From positions 496,001 through 560,000 of the forward strand of contig JAQSEB010000104.1 of assembly GCA_030063045.1 (NCBI GenBank): 64,000 nt of DNA, given 5' to 3'. Every line of letters begins with the position of its first letter. Position 1 is the first letter of the stretch. Origin of the DNA: Pratylenchus scribneri. Lineage: Eukaryota; Nematoda; Chromadorea; Rhabditida; Pratylenchidae. Below the pieces are notes generated by a model. That model was not told the origin of the DNA. It saw only the letters and a list, made by a program, of their open reading frames with translations, and searched no databases. A program made the position numbers and the translations under genes. This document shows positions 22,867 through 36,197 of the stretch, piece by piece.

Positions 22867-24551
22867 TTAGGCCGCCTTCTCCAGCTCGATCAGATGCTTC
22901 ACACCGTCGTACATTTGTTTGACCGCTGCAAGAATTGTTCAAATTATTTTTCAATTAGTTTTATTCTTCGCTTACCCTCGAATTCGGTTAAGCCAAGCCG
23001 AGCCTTGTTGGAAATGTCGTAAACACCGCCCTCAGTCTCCGAATGCTCGCCATGAATGCCACGGATCTGCAGCTTGAGATCATCGCAAATTTTCTTGAAC
23101 TCCGGCTTGGCGCTGATTTTGGGCAATTTGATGTGAACTGAGGCGCGCACGGTGGTTCCCTGAATTTAGTGATTTAAAATTATTGAATAAAATTGATAAA
23201 ATAAAACCAAATTGGTCGGGCAGAATGTGAGCCATCCAAGACGATCATCACGCGAGAAGGGTGCCTTCGATTGGATTGCCTTGACTCCCTGGATCAAACG
23301 CTCCAGCACCTGGCCGACATTGCCTCCGTTTTGCATGGAAATGATGCGCAAATGGTCCTCTTCGTTCACCCAAACAAGGAATGTCTTCTGCGCATTGTGG
23401 TAAATCCCGCGTCCCGATGGCCAATAACGACCTATTAAACGAACAGGAATTGAATATTTTTGACATTATTCTGCAAATCTTACAAGCATTCGCGTGTTGC
23501 AGGAAACGATCGCCCTCCTTGAAGAGAAAGTGGTCGGCGATCAGCTGGTTCTGCACTTCTTTGGTCATTCCCTCCAATGGGTAATAAGTTCCGCCAAGCA
23601 CCGGGTCTTAATCGGTAATATTTGTTCAAATATATTTTTCCCCAGTTGCTTACCATCTTTGAGTTGGTCGAACACAGCCTTGACCTTCCCCTCCATTTCC
23701 AAGTAATTTTCCTTGGTCAGACACGGATTGAATGGATAACCCTTGAATGAATAAATTTGATTTAAAAATGTGCAAAAATTGATTGATTAAACCTGCAATG
23801 AGCGACCGCAACGAACTCGGGTTGAATTGATGAACTTCCCTTCGGGATCCAGGTCCACGAGCATTTGAGTCTTTCCCTCACCAAGGTCGGTTGGCGGCTG
23901 TTTTTGTTGAGGCCCGAATCCGTTGTGGTAATCCTTTATTGTTAACAATGAACATTTTCCGTTTATTGGAATTTGGAATAAACCTGAATCACGGGGTCGA
24001 AAAGTGGCTTGAACAGTGTGTAGGCCTCGGCGTCCGGTGCATATATTCCCACTCCGCTGTCCAAGTTGGCCACACCGGATTGGATGACGTCGAGCAAAGT
24101 TGCGCCCAGCTTGGTCTTCAGGCCTTTGCATTGATCGACCACCTCACGGGTCAAATATTTCTTGAGTAGCGATTTGCATTCCGGTGATTCCTATTTTTGG
24201 AAAAATTTATTATTATTGAGTGGATTGTCCAAATTTTTCCCCAATTACGTTTTATTGTTTTCATTCTTTTTCAAAACAATTCTCACTAATTCCTAATAAT
24301 ACGTAAGTTGCTCGCTCATATTTCCTATTATAATCCTCTTTTAATGATTTTTACCGGCTAGTGGTTGCCAAGCAACAAATATAGTGCGAAAATATCTATG
24401 AATTATAACTTCTCTATTATTCGTAATAAATACTTTCTGGTCCATCTTGTTTTATTTTACTTAAATTTTTCTTAAGCAAAGATCCCGATTTAACCTGAAG
24501 TTTCTTGTATCCGGCCTCAATTTTGTCGATCACTTCTTGTGGAACAGCCAT
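22867..24551 (-). CDS. Arginine kinase
   Basis: Eight exons (24551-24495, 24190-23984, 23933-23793, 23741-23654, 23606-23484, 23431-23208, 23159-22976, 22925-22867) sum to 1083 nt, giving 360 aa, the family length. It catalyses reversible phosphate transfer between ATP and arginine, buffering energy in muscle and nerve. Visible landmarks: the N-terminal substrate loop region ([16 protein letters not shown]), [31 protein letters not shown], and the catalytic-Cys signature [16 protein letters not shown]; the flexible loop [17 protein letters not shown] is intact. Codons end in G or C much more often than in neighbouring genes, as expected for high expression. Vertebrates use creatine kinase instead. 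Confidence 0.97.
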
Positions 24552-27110
24552 TGTTGTTGATTCTTCTTCTGCAGGTGCGACTTGTTGATGAGAAAATGTG
24601 CAAGATCGAAAAAGATTTGAAAAATGGAGTAGAGAAAATATTTTTGTTTTGAGTATTGATCGCTAAATTTTGGTAAAAGCAATGAATGAATGAAAAGTAT
24701 TGTTTATAATATAATTTATTGTACGGATAGGAAATATCTCATGAGAAATGGGAATATTTGGACTAAAAATTAATGGGTGAAGGCGGGATTTAAGAGAATG
24801 GATCCAGCTTCTAAATTATCCCATCTCATCTATAAACTAAACGAAGTAATAATTATAATTAGTAATTTTCGTTACAATTCTTAAGTGAAACTGTTTATTT
24901 GACCATGCATATGCCTGTATAGCTTATGCTTTTACTTTGCTTATGTGTTTGTTGTTGTTGTTGCTTGCTTGTTGATGAAACATGAAACTGAAAATCAATA
25001 ATCTATGGCGAATTGTTTTAATTTTTGAAAATCAAAATTTCAAATACAGTATGATTTATGACAAGGAAAAGTTTTTTCTCTCTAATTCGGATCTTTTTGC
25101 ATCTAATTTGACTATTTTTCCATGGAAAACTTTTTAGGGGATAGGGTTAGGTTAGGTTAAGGGCGGCATGGGATCTAGGGGCTAATGGCTAGAAATATAG
25201 GGGCTTGGCAATAAATTTGTTGAGTTGTGGCCATTTTATGAAAAGTTTTTTAGCCATAACTCAGTGGCCAATGGGCCAATTTAAGTGATCTAAAATGAAT
25301 TTGATAGTTTTTTTTTGTGCACTATCGATGATATATTATACATTTTGATAGACTAAAACTTATAAAGCATTTTTCGCAAAATTAAATGCAAAATGTCCCC
25401 CCAAATTAGATGCAAGAAAAAACCGCATGTTTTATGATAAGCAGAAAAAAGAAAAACAGATGGATTCAAAACTTAAACAAAGAATTCGCTACAATCAATT
25501 CAGTATGAGAGAGTTTTTAGTCCATAGCTTAGTGAGGAGTTACTATTCTTTGATATCTTCTACATAATTAGTTTTTTGAAAATTTCTGATACTAGAATAA
25601 CGATTATTAATTAAAAAATTCGGGTGCATGTGTATCAGAATCAGACCAGTGTTTTTAAAGTTGAAATTTATAAAATAAATGCTTTAAAAACAGAAACGCC
25701 TTAAATCTGTTAGGAAAAGTTCATAAAATGAATTGGATGGGGTGAATGGGTTGAGGAGGGGTTGAATGTCGGGAAAAATTACTTGATCCTTTCGGCGATC
25801 TATGGGGAGAAGTTAAATGTCAAAGGGCATCGGGACAAACAAATGACGCCCATTGAGTATCGTGAACTTTTTGAAATCCAAAACTTCATCTATTCAAAAT
25901 TTTTCAAAGGTAAAAAATTAAGAAAAACAACAAAAAGATGCGATGGGCTTTTGGTCTGTCAAAACTCAAAACGAATGATTGACGAAACTAGAAAGGGATT
26001 TGGTGAATGGGAATGAATGGGGCCGGAAAAAAATATGAAGACAGCAAGTGTTTGTTGAATGGGAGTTTGGAATTGGAGGGGATGGAATGAAAAAAGCACC
26101 TGCAGGGTGAATTTGAAGGGAAATTTTAGTTGAAGATGATAGCTGCTGAAAATGTGAAAGCTTTTGAGAAAAAGTGCTCCGCCCTTCGCTGTTTTTTTTT
26201 GAAGTGGAAGAAGAACAAGAATCGTGATATATGTTGGAAAAGTGGATAGTATCGAATAAATTTTAGAAATTATGAAATGATCATATTAGATAGCTTGATT
26301 ACTCGATTAATTATGGATTTGAGTGAGGTTGATTAGCAATTCGATTCCTATGCTTATTTTTTACTATAAAATGCACTTTTATTTTCAATTATCTAGATAC
26401 AGGAAACAGGAAATGTGGGGCCAACGTGGCTGATTGATATGTTTGTTTGTGAAAAGTCTGACAAATGAAGCAAATCGAAAAAGTTGGTTATGAGGGTTGC
26501 CGGAGGGGGGGGGGGATGAAAAATTGGCCCGATGAAAGGGAATGAAGACCAAAGACTGCCAGCAGCAGGAACGGACGGACGAAGACTGACATTGAATAAA
26601 GTGGAAAGAGAGGGACGATGTACGGCTGTCACTAAATACTTTTATGCCCATCAGCCTAACCGGCTGCCACCATAGGGCCTATTGAGATGAGAAAGATGGA
26701 AAAAAGGGAAAACCACTGAGGAAAGAACTTTGTGGGCAAAAATATTTTTGAAAAAATAAGGAATGAGGAATGGGGAGGAATAAAATAATATAAAATAAAT
26801 GATAGCAGATATTTATGAAAATTGTTTAATTTCCTCATTTTCTTGATGATTTTTTTGCTAAAAGAATTTCCCGGAACATTGATATTGGTTGCTGGATGGC
26901 TGGTTGGATAATTGCTCTCAATAGTTCTCTCTCTCCCTTCATTTCCGGCTTTTCCGGAGTGTCTCTCTCTTTACATTCCTTTCACTCACATTTCTAAACC
27001 ACTTTATTCATGACACTTTGCCTTCGCTCGATATTTCCATTCCTTAATAGTAGTTTGTGGATTAAAAAATTTATAGAAAATAAAATTAGATAATTCCATT
27101 TTATAAGCCT
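24552..27110. other. Long intergenic region
   Basis: No gene supported over 2.5 kb. It contains a short GGTTAGGTTAGGTTA run near 25145, an 11-G tract at 26505-26515 and CT-rich microsatellite-like stretches near 26930-26975. One 84-codon open frame (25762-26016) lacks any support. Confidence 0.4.
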
Positions 27111-29379
27111 ATGAATTTGCCTATTTTCAATCATCAACCTTCAATTTTCCAATCCCGAAAACGTGGGAGACCCAACAATGTTAAGGAGGAGACAATAACA
27201 GCACCATTGCCTTTTGTCAATAATGAAGTGGTTGAGGAATGTTGTTCCTATTCATCACAAATTCCCATTTCGGCCCAAGTTGTTGCCGTCTCTCCATTGA
27301 ACACATCAAATATCCGACTTGGAGAACAACAATGTTTGTTCAATTGAGAGATTTGATTTATATGAATGATATTATTAATCCAAAAATTGGCTAATTTATA
27401 CTCTAAATTAATAGAAAAAAAGACAGGAAAAGTTAATTTAAGCAGTGTCTCCTAGTTCAAATGTGGGTCAGCAATTAATTGCAATGTTGGATCATGAACA
27501 GTCGAATTTGGATATGACACAACCCGCTCGGAGTTGGTGGAGATATTTTCGGAAATTGAAGGAAGAAAATCGGGCAATTTGCCTGACATGCGGTCAATCA
27601 TTCAATCGGGGAGCAAAACAATCGACCACTTCACTTTCACACCATCTTAAGGTTCTGATTCTGTGAATCATTTAAAAAGAACAATATATTGCCAAAATAT
27701 AATTTGCCATTAGATGTACCATCGAAACCTTTATATCGCCGTCCAAATGGCTCGGGATGAGCATCAAACACTTGGCGGAAATGCTATAAAGAGGGAGAAT
27801 GTTACGGATAGTATTCAATGTCTTCCCCTTTTTCCTCTCAACAATAATGGCACAAAACAAAGAAAAGAACATTTGCAAATGACTGCCAAATATTTGATTC
27901 AAGCTGTCCAAAATTTCCCAGAACTATATACATCCGACAATGGAGGGCAAAATTCATTGCCCAATGAAAATTTGGATCAAATTTGGTCTAAAGTCAAACA
28001 AATTGTCGCGCCGGATAGTGAAGATAATGGTCATTTTATATGATTTGATAAACTAAATAGTAAATACCACTTTGATTACAGTATTGCCAGAATTGAAAAA
28101 GCGTTGGTTCCATTTACGTGAAAAATTTAAAAAGGAATTGCGAATTGTTTTACGTGACAATTTTGCCTATCAACCAAAATGGCCTCATTTCAAGGAGTTA
28201 AGTTGGTTAGCCGCCCATTTAGACGAATTTCGGTAGATAATATAATACATCCAGAAATTCTTTCCCCTCCTTATTAAAGGAATATTTCTACATTGTTGGA
28301 AGAATTTGTTTCGAATCGAAATGTTCAACCAATTAATGAGAAAATGGAAAATAAGGACAATGCACTAAAATTAGACAATCTCCTTTTGCCAATGGATTTT
28401 GAAGATGTCCTCAATCAAGGGAAAGCATCCACCTCAAAAGAGTTACCGAGAAAAGGCATGAATTTAGACAAAAATAAATTTGAATAAATTAAAATTAAAG
28501 ACCAATTGTTTCAATTGGAAGAGGAGGAATTGAAGAAGGAATTGGATGAGCAAGAATTGCGCGAAGTTGCCAATGCATTGGGTATTGATGTTGGAGGAGT
28601 CCAAAATGGTCAAATGAAGATGGAATTGGTATGGCGTAAAAAATGATTAGAAAAACTTTCATTTTCTGTAGGAAGATGTGGACACTTCATTTTTAACGGA
28701 TAAAAATGGTTGTTGCCCCACTCGAGAGGCAATTCAAACAATTGGTTTTATGCTAATGAAAAATAGTGGATTCTCAAGTTCTAACAATAAGAATAATGGA
28801 GAAAGTGGCTGTTATGATTATGCAAATGAGGAATTAAATAAAGGTAAATGAATAATAATGAATAAAGGAGTAAAAAAACAATAGGAATTAAGAAATTTTG
28901 ATATTCGGTTATATGTCTATGTCTACAGAATCCAAAGCATCTCCGTCATCCTATGGTTTCTATAAATTAGCTACCAAGGTTGGCTAGAGTTTCCCCAGAA
29001 GCAGGATTCTTTCAAACCTGAAGGCCATAAGACTGATATAGAGCTACTCTATGATGATTGATATTGAGAGAGCCATTCACTGGAGTGTTTCTGGATCCTG
29101 TGGAGACAGAAAATAGAAAATTACCGAAATCTTATGCTTAAAATTTATAGCTCCATCGATGGGTTGCGGTTGCAATTGCACAAAAATTGAGAGCAGTGAC
29201 GAGGAGGAAATTGGGAAAAATGAAAGAGAATTCGGATTAGATATTGCGAGAAGATTAATGAAGCTAGAAAAGAAGAATGCTGATATGGTAAATTAATTAA
29301 TTACAATATAAAAATATCAAATTTTATTTAGATCAAAACAGAAATTTTACGTCTATTTGAAAAGGAAGAGAAAAAATAA
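27111..29379 (+). CDS. BED-type zinc finger protein with MADF-like domain
   Basis: About nine exons. The N-terminus holds an AT-hook-like KRGRP. Exon 2 encodes a BED-type finger: SWWRYFRKLKEENRAICLTC, then GQSFNR and TTSLSHHLK (C-x2-C...H-x-H pattern). Next comes a MADF/Adf-1-like helical segment (LDQIWSKVKQIV, LPELKKRWFHLREKFKKELR, HFKELSWLAAHL). The C-terminal half is acidic and coiled-coil-prone, with a small Cys cluster MGCGCNC. One intron (28456-28500) has GC-AG ends. The domain pair suggests a sequence-specific DNA-binding regulator, possibly descended from a transposase. The target is unknown, and the final exons are less certain than the first five. Confidence 0.7.
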
Positions 29380-29716
29380 AAAGATGATAAAAAAATTTTA
29401 ATTCCGATGTAATTTATGCGATACTAAGTCCATCTCTCATATTTGTCATATATTTTATAAAAAAATATCTTTTTTAATGTTTATTATTAATAAAGGTGTA
29501 CAGCAGAAAATTTTGACTTTAAGTGGGAATTGTGAGGATTTTATTTAAATATTAGGTTAGATTTAGATGGCTTGATATTGATATGGAGAATTTGAGGGTG
29601 GATTGGAAGTGTTTAATTTTACATTTATTCTTTCATAATAGGAAATGAAAATGAGGGATTGAAAAGGGGAATTGAGGTATACGGTATCTCGGAAATTATT
29701 TAAATGTGTTTTCTTT

Positions 29717-30967
29717 TCCGGAAAATGTTTGCCAAAATGTTTTTAATTCTTTCCGGAAAATGTTCGCCAAAATGTTTTTAATTCTTTCCGGAAAATGTTC
29801 GCCAAAATGTTTTTAATTCTTTCCGGAAAATGTTCGCCAAAAATGTTTTTAATTCTTTCCGGAAAATGTTCGCCAAAAATGTTTTTAATTCTTTCCGGAA
29901 AATGTTCGCCAAAAATGTTTTTAATCTTTCCGGAAAATGTTCGCCAAAATGTTTTTAATTCTTTGGGGAAAATGTTCGCCAAAATGTTTTTAATTCTTTC
30001 CGGAAAATGTTCGCCAAAAATGTTTTTAATCTTTCCGGAAAATGTTCGCCAAAATGTTTTTAATTCTTTCCGGAAAATGTTCGCCAAAATGTTTTTAATT
30101 CTTTCCGGAAAATATTCGCCAAAATGTTTTTAATTCTTTCCGGAAAATGTTCGCCAAAATGTTTTTAATTCTTTCCGGAAAATGTTCGCCAAAAATGTTT
30201 TTAATCTTTCCGGAAAATGTTCGCCAAAATGTTTTTAATTCTTTCCGGAAAATGTTCGCCAAAATGTTTTTAATTCTTTCCGGAAAATGTTCGCCAAAAT
30301 GTTTTTAATTCTTTCCGGAAAATGTTCGCCAAAAATGTTTTTAATTCTTTCCGGAAAATGTTCGCCAAAAATGTTTTTAATCTTTCCGGAAAATGTTCGC
30401 CAAAATGTTTTTAATTCTTTGGGGAAAATGTTCGCCAAAATGTTTTTAATTCTTTGGGGAAAATGTTCGCCAAAATGTTTTTAATTCTTTGGGGAAAATG
30501 TTCGCCAAAATGTTTTTAATTCTTTGGGGAAAATGTTCGCCAAAATGTTTTTAATTCTTTGGGGAAAATGTTCGCCAAAATGTTTTTAATTCTTTGGGGA
30601 AAATGTTCGCCAAAATGTTTTTAATTCTTTGGGGAAAATGTTCGCCAAAATGTTTTTAATTCTTTTCGGAAAATGTTCGCCAAAATGTTTTTAATTCTTT
30701 TCGGAAAATGTTCGCCAAAAATGTTTTTAATTCGTTCCGGAAAATGTTCGCCAAAAATGTTTTTAATTCTTTCCGGAAAATGTTCGCCAAAAATGTTTTT
30801 AATTCTTTCCGGAAAATGTTCGCCAAAAATGTTTTTAATTCTTTTCGGAAAATGTTCGCCAAAAATGTTTTTAATTCGTTCCGGAAAATGTTCGCCAAAA
30901 ATGTTTTTAATTCTTTCCGGAAAATGTTCGCCAAAATGTTTTTAATTCTTTCCGGAAAATGTTCGCC
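29717..30967. repeat. 35-bp minisatellite array
   Basis: About 36 head-to-tail copies of a unit made of TGTTCGCCAAAATGTTTTTA plus ATTCTTTCCGGAAAA. Variants differ by one A in the CCAAAA run, loss of one T, or replacement of TTCCGG by TTGGGG or TTTCGG. About eight successive GGGG-type units (30415-30655) form one homogeneous block. It lies between convergent genes; the repetitive open frames on both strands are not genes. Confidence 0.97.
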
Positions 30968-31230
30968 TATGTTTCTTCTTTTAAATATATTCGCCAAAAA
31001 TATGCTTCTCTTTCCGTAAAATATGTTTTGCCGGAAGATAAATGTTTTTTGTACAACAATTAATTGCCCTTTTCCTTTCTTTACAAATATATTATATGAA
31101 AAATATGAATTATTTATGTTTAAAATTTATCCAACAAATATAAGAGTAACAAAATATAATGGAATTAAAACGACAAAATGAAAATGGATATTTTATTCCA
31201 TATCAATATCTCATGTATTCCATCTCCAAA

Positions 31231-34031
31231 TTAATCCTCATCCTCGAATTTCGATGAATTAATTGATGTGTCAATCTTTCCACCCTGATAACTCCCGCGT
31301 TTTTTCTTCGTTTTTTCATGGCGGAAATTTTTGCCTTGAAGATTCTTGAAGTCATTGTGTGCTTTGGCTCCCCAAGGGTCAGGATCCTAAATTTATAATA
31401 AATTAAAAATAACAAAATATTAACAAACGATTGATGCTTTCTTCAGTTTCTTTGAGAAAGTTGGTGCCACATCGAAATTGTCGTCAACAGCGTCAGATTT
31501 TCGTTTTTGCGTCTTAATTGCCTCATTATGGATTGGCTTCTTAATATTTAAAAATGAAAAATGATAATTAAATTTTAATTTATTATACCTTCTTTGTTTG
31601 CAAATCAGCATCCGAACTGTCCGATGAAGAAACACTTTTATTCTTTGGAGTTTCGATTTTGACCGTTGGTTTCGGCTGCTGCGCATTAACCACCTTTGTA
31701 ACCGGCTAAAAATTACTATTAATTAAAAATAATTATTTGAAAAAACCTTCGTTGCTGCCAATTCATCATCATCCGAACTGTCTTCCGATGAAACAGCAAC
31801 CTTTTTCTTTGTCTGGACCAACGGTTTTGGCTGCTGCGCATTAGCTACCATTGTTGCAGTCTTCGTCTTTGTTGTTACCAGCTTCCCATCGTCCGAACTA
31901 TCCTCCGATGAAGAAGCATCCTTTTTCTTTGTTGCTTTGACCACCGGTTTTGGCTGCTGCGCATTTGCCACCTTTGTTGCGGTCTAAATTTTTTATTTAA
32001 ACAAGAAGTTAATTGTTTGTATTACTTTCTTTGCTGACAATTCATCATCATCCGAACTGTCCTCCGATGAAGAAGCATCCTTTTCCTTTTTCTTTGTTGT
32101 TTTGGCCACCGGTTTTGGCTGCTGCGTATTAGCCACCTTTGTAACCGTGTAAAATTTATTATTAACTAAAAAAGAACTATTTGATAAAACCTTTGTATTT
32201 GCTGTTGCCAACTCTCCGTCGTCCGAACTGTCCTCCAATGAAGAAGCAACTTTTTTCTTTGTTGCTTTGACCACCGGTTTTGGTTGCTGCGCATTGGCCA
32301 CCTTTGTTACGGACTAAAATTATTGTTACTTAAAATAATTATTTGAAAAAACCTTCATCTTCGTTGCTGCCAATTCATCATCATCCGAACTGTCCTCCGA
32401 TGAAGTGGCACCCTTTTTCTTTGTTGTTTTGACCATCGATTCCGGTTTTGGCTGTTGTGCATTAGCCACATTAGCTACGGTCTTGGTCTAAAAATTATTA
32501 ATAATTAAAAACAAAGATTTGTTATGAACCTTCGTCTTTGTTGCTGCCAATTCATCATCGTCCGAACTATCATCTGATGAAGAAGCAACCTTTTTCATTT
32601 GGACCACCGTCACTTTTGTTGCGGGCTTAATTATTTATTGTTTTAACAAGAATTTAATCTTTATGAAACCTTCATCTTCGTTGTTGCCAACTCTTCATCG
32701 TCTGAACTATCCTCTGATGATGAAGCAACCTTTTTCTTTGTTGCTTGGACCACTGGCTTTGGCTGCTGCGCATTGGCCACCTTTGCTACGGTCTTGGTCT
32801 AAAAATTATTAATAATTAAAAACAAAGATTTCTTATGAAACCTTCGTCTTCGTTGCTGCCAATTCATCATCGTCCGAACTATCTTCTGATGAAGAAGCAA
32901 CCTTATTCTTTGCTGTTTGGACCACCGTCACTTTTGTTGCGGGCTTAATTATTTATTGTTTTAACAAGAATTTAATCTTTATGAAACCTTCATCTTTGTT
33001 GCTTGGACCACTGGCTTTGGCTGCTGCGCATTGGCCACCTTTGCTACGGTCTTGGTATAAAAATTATTAATAATTAAAAACAAAGATTTCTTGTGAAACT
33101 TTCGTCTTCGTTGCTGCCAATTCATCATCGTCCGAACTATCATCTGATGAAGAAGCACCCTTTTTCTTTGCTGTTTGGACCACCGTCACTTTTGTTGCGG
33201 GCTTAATTATTTATTGTTTAACAAGAATTTAATCTTTATGAAACCTTCATCTTTGTTGCTTGGACCACTGGCTTTGGCTGCTGCGCATTGGCCACCTTTT
33301 CTACGGTCTTGGTATAAAAATTATTAATAATTAAAAACAAAGATTGATTTCTTATGAAACCTTCGTCTTCGTTGCTGCCAATTCATCATCGTCCGAACTA
33401 TCCTCCGATGAAGCATCCTTCTTCTTTGTCGCGTTGACCACCGGTTTTGGCTGCTGCGCATTGGCCACATTTGCTATGGTCTTGGTCTAAAAATTATTAA
33501 TAATAATGAAAAACAAGGATTTCTTATGAAACCTTCGTCTTCGTTGCTGCCAATTCATCATCATCCGAACTGTCCTCCGATGAATCGGCATCCTTTTTCT
33601 TTGTTGCTTTGGCCACCGATTTTGACTGCTGTCCATTAACCACCTTTATTGCAGTCTGAATTTTTATTTAATTAAACAAGAAATTAATTTTTATAAAACC
33701 TTTGTCTTCGTTGCCTGCTTATCATCATCCGAACTGTCCTCCGATGAAGAAGTTTTCTTCTTTTGTAAACCATTGCCGACGGTTCCATTGGTCATTTTAT
33801 TGCTAATATTGGATTGCTTTGTAGGTGATTGGAGGCGTTTCTTCTTAATTTGAAGATAAATTTAATAAAAATTATTCTTAATTAATTTACCTCATCCAAA
33901 TCTAAGCGCAATTTTTTTATTTGCTCATCCAGAAATTGCTGATTTATAGGATTTTTTGTATTTTGTCGCAGTTTTTCTAATTCATCGATGGCATTTGACA
34001 AATCATTAATTGAATATGATAGCAAAGTCAT
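31231..34031 (-). CDS. Nucleolar phosphoprotein Nopp140 (NOLC1/DAO-5-like)
   Basis: The last exons encode the diagnostic SRP40/Nopp140 C-terminal domain: [39 protein letters not shown] and [10 protein letters not shown]. Upstream are 13 acidic CK2-type blocks of the form [11 protein letters not shown], each followed by a Lys/Pro/Ala linker ([16 protein letters not shown]), the alternating acidic/basic plan of Nopp140. It acts as a nucleolar and Cajal-body chaperone for snoRNPs and RNA polymerase I. The first exon (from 34031) has a helical [20 protein letters not shown] rather than an obvious LisH motif, so a more 5' exon could be missing. Most acidic blocks sit in separate small exons with near-identical 50-60 nt introns, showing recent tandem exon duplication. 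Confidence 0.88.
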
Positions 34032-35096
34032 TATTCCAGAATCTATTCTAGAATTAACAATTTATTGAGATTGTACATGAGTTTAGGCTTTAGATGGCTA
34101 ATCAATGAGATTGGATATTGAGATTATCCAAGGGTTTAGGCTTTAGGGTTGAGGCTAATCAATAAGGTTGGAAATTAGCTTAAAACTGATTTATGTCGAG
34201 CCTATTTGTTGCCAAACTTTAAGGCTGATTTGGGTATGCACTATGCAGTATGCTTAAAATTAAAAGGTTTAATAAATTATTAACTAATTTAGGTTTAGAT
34301 TTTAGAATATTAAAAGCGCAGAATAAAAAATAAGTTGTTGAACTTAATTAGATGTGGATTATTTTATTATTGATGTGATGAATCGTGATATGATATCATG
34401 AATGAATGACGACGGATGATGATTAATGATGATATTGATATATGAATGAATGTGATGCGCATGCGCATGGCGAAGATTTTAGAAGAATGAGAGAGAAGAT
34501 GAAGTTTCTGAAGAAGAGTCATGTCGGGTCTCGGGTGTCGGTGTCGTGTGTCGTGTGGGCTTAAGCTTAAATGAATTGTTGTAAAATAAGAAATAACTAC
34601 CTAACTAGATATTTTAAGATCTATTAAGACATTTTTTTGTTTTTAACATTTCTATTTTTTACATGGACAAGGATTAATTAAAACCAAAAAATGTTGTTTT
34701 TGGATGGATTTAGGATGTTGGAAAACCCTGCCACTACCAGAAATCATTAAATGAATGTTAAACCAGCAAAAACATGATTTGATTGAAATGTTTTAAACGA
34801 CCTAGTCGAATCGAAAGTCGAAACGCGCAAAACACAACTATTTTTAATCTTTCCTTTCCTTAAGGTTTATAATTAGAAAACGGATATATAAAGTTGGTTT
34901 AATAAGCAAGAATTAGGATTTCAAACAAAAATCAAGCTAACTTCTAGCCCAGAGAATAATAAAAAATGAAATTAAACAAAAAATGGTTTAGATTTTTGCC
35001 CCCCCCCTTCCCCCTAATATTCGTTAATAATTTTTCTTATCTTATTCGTTAAAATTATTACATACAAAATCAGAATTGCAATTTATTATTGAAAAC
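34032..35096. other. Intergenic; local repeats
   Basis: GTTTAGGCTTTAG occurs near 34081 and 34134, each followed by GGCTAATCAAT, as a degenerate local duplication. GATGAT-rich low complexity lies at 34370-34440, and a C9 tract at 34999-35007. No gene seen. Confidence 0.5.
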
Positions 35097-35385
35097 ATGT
35101 CCAATATTTCATCATTCTACCATCGAGTTGGCTATGAATTATTATTGAAACATGTTGATCGAGATTGGATCCAACACAAATTGCCCAAGGTTAAAAAGAT
35201 AATAAAATTATAATTTATCCAATTTATAATTTTAGGATGATATCCCCATTCCACCGAAGGAGATCCCTGATCAACAAGATGTTGAATTGAATTATTTGCT
35301 AGAAGCAGATGAAACCCATTGGCAAGATCAAAGACCACCTAATTTTTGTTTTGAACATCGTCATATAACTAATAGAAATGCATAA
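35097..35385 (+). CDS. APC13-like (anaphase-promoting complex small subunit)
   Basis: Two exons (35097-35189, 35236-35385) give 80 aa. The arrangement YELLLKHVDRDWIQHKLP then DDIPIPPKEIPD and ETHWQD follows the conserved plan of ANAPC13 (DDAWREDKLP, then VAIPLNELPEP, then a Trp). APC13 is a small helper subunit of the APC/C ubiquitin ligase needed for its assembly. The match rests on a short protein, so it stays tentative. The next gene begins 128 bp downstream on the same strand, so the pair could be co-transcribed. Confidence 0.6.
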
Positions 35386-35513
35386 ACATTATTAAAGCAC
35401 CATGTAATATACATATTTTATTATTTTTGTTATTATCATTCATTATTAATAAGTACTTATTGTGATTGTTTAAACAAATTTCCGTGTACATTTGAGAAAA
35501 TAATTTTTAAAAA

Positions 35514-36197
35514 ATGAGCGACCGACAGGAAATTATTGGCAAATATTTGGATGCATATTTGGAAAACAAAAGCGGGAAGGTATTAATTATGTTATTTAAA
35601 TTTTTAAATGAAAAATTCATTTAAAGTTTAATAATTCCTTGATGGCACGTTTAAATGTTGAAACAACACGAAATCAATTTATTAGCTCACTTGAGGATGG
35701 AACAGTCTTTTCTATAGTTGAATCACTCAGAGATTTGCAGGAATTGAGGGAGAGGTTAGTTATTAATTATTCAAATCAATTTGATAAATTATTCAAAAAT
35801 AGAGTTTATTCAATTTCAAAAATTTGAGAAAATAATTTTCGTTATTATTAATCCACCAAAAACCAACCTTATTTTAATTCATTTATTAATTTAGTGATTT
35901 ATGGAAGGAACGTCAAGAAAATTTGAAGAATTTGATGGAAACTGGTGCCGATACTGAATATTCAATCAAGGAATTGGACCGTCGCATATTGGAACAAATT
36001 GATAAAGTTGGTTTTTTTTTATTATTGATAAAATTCATTTTAAAAAATTATAGATTGCCGATGAACAGCAATGCACATTGATTGCAGCCGGATTAACAAT
36101 ATTTCACCAGAGTAAAACGGAAGAGGAATTGCGATTTCAAATGGCCGTAATTGATTTCATTTTGACTTTGAAAGATGTATTCGAATCGGAACATTAA
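35514..36197 (+). CDS. DGCR6/gonadal-family protein
   Basis: Four exons (35514-35579, 35627-35754, 35895-36006, 36054-36197) give 149 aa. Family blocks are recognisable: LEDGTVFSIVESLRDLQELR (DGTVFEIVQGLLEIQ in human DGCR6) and IADEQQCTLIAAGL followed by EELRFQMAVIDFIL. The chain is mostly helical and likely coiled coil, with no signal peptide or membrane span. The function of DGCR6 proteins is poorly defined. It lies downstream of the APC13-like gene on the same strand. Confidence 0.72.

Noticed and set aside
25140..25165. GGTTAGGTTAGG telomere-like run
   Set aside because: Too short and not the nematode TTAGGC unit; treated as chance.
29743..31019. Several repetitive open frames on both strands
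   Set aside because: Produced by the 35-36 bp minisatellite units, not genes.
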